Below, in pieces: positions 4,970 to 5,037 of a DNA stretch of 5,037 bases. A program made the translations under genes and the position numbers. Source of the stretch: Cyclobacteriaceae bacterium (lineage in GTDB: Bacteria > Bacteroidota > Bacteroidia > Cytophagales > Cyclobacteriaceae); assembly GCA_030589835.1 (NCBI GenBank), contig JAUUZS010000366.1:1-5037 (forward strand). Reading direction: 5' to 3'. Each line of letters starts with the position of its first letter. Position 1 is the first letter of the stretch. The notes under the pieces were generated by a model. The model was not told where the DNA came from and searched no databases. It saw only the letters and a list, made by a program, of their open reading frames with translations.

Positions 4970-5037
4970 TTATAATTTTCTTTTCACTTCTTTTTGATCG
5001 AAACTTTCAATAACGTCACCTTCTTTAATGTCATTGA
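4970..5037 (-). CDS. infB: Translation initiation factor IF-2, last 22 codons, cut by window edge
   Basis: From the right edge the minus strand reads NDIKEGDVIESFDQKEVKRKL and then TAA at 4972-4970. This matches the C-terminal end of bacterial IF-2, where domain IV closes with a '[YF]NDIKxGDxIExFExxEVxRxL' pattern. IF-2 is the cytosolic GTPase that brings initiator tRNA to the 30S subunit and promotes subunit joining. Only about 21 of the roughly 900-1000 residues usual in Bacteroidota are visible, so the call rests on this short but characteristic tail. The 70 nt between its stop and the next ATG are AT-rich with no convincing terminator hairpin, so some read-through into the mini-protein gene is possible. 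Confidence 0.82.
   Translation of the reverse strand, partial: NDIKEGDVIESFDQKEVKRKL

Noticed and set aside
1..5037. A hidden defence system, mobile element, CRISPR array or RNA gene
   Set aside because: Nearly all the sequence is covered by recognisable metabolic, regulatory and envelope genes; I found no transposase, integrase, regularly spaced repeats, or tRNA or rRNA signatures in the gaps.

Overview
The window looks like a chromosomal housekeeping stretch from a member of the Bacteroidota, probably a Cytophagales-like lineage. This is inferred from the AT-rich sequence, the absence of clear Shine-Dalgarno sites, a promoter matching the Bacteroidota consensus (TTG - spacer - TAnnTTTG), a CarboxypepD_reg-type secreted protein, a PID-CTERM-like mini-protein and strongly Bacteroidota-like PruA and IF-2 sequences. 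Genus cannot be read from the sequence alone.

Layout, left to right: (1) the N-terminal 305 codons of pruA (L-glutamate gamma-semialdehyde dehydrogenase, proline catabolism) on the minus strand, cut by the left edge, with its own promoter at 950-978; (2) a minus-strand pair at 985-2112, an ArsR-type winged-helix regulator followed 27 nt later by a YjjG-type HAD nucleotidase with a GTG start; (3) a 137-bp divergent intergenic region with a perfect 6-4-6 palindrome and tandem direct repeats; (4) the only plus-strand gene, a GTG-started exported protein with one CarboxypepD_reg-like beta-sandwich domain; (5) a minus-strand run consisting of the last 22 codons of infB (cut by the right edge), a 58-aa PID-CTERM-like mini-protein, a UbiA-fold integral membrane protein with a TTG start, and a serine racemase/threonine dehydratase-like PLP enzyme 10 nt behind it.

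Functionally, the enzymes are metabolic and mostly unrelated: proline/glutamate oxidation, nucleotide clean-up, and serine/threonine deamination or racemisation. Only the ArsR-yjjG and UbiA-like/PLP-enzyme pairs look co-transcribed. I see no mobile element, CRISPR array, tRNA, rRNA, phage gene or defence cassette. The parts that depart from routine are the sorting-signal-only mini-protein, the UbiA-like protein lacking the first Asp-rich motif, the lone CarboxypepD_reg protein with its repeat-rich divergent promoter region, and the cluster of non-ATG starts. No gene-free stretch exceeds 300 bases.
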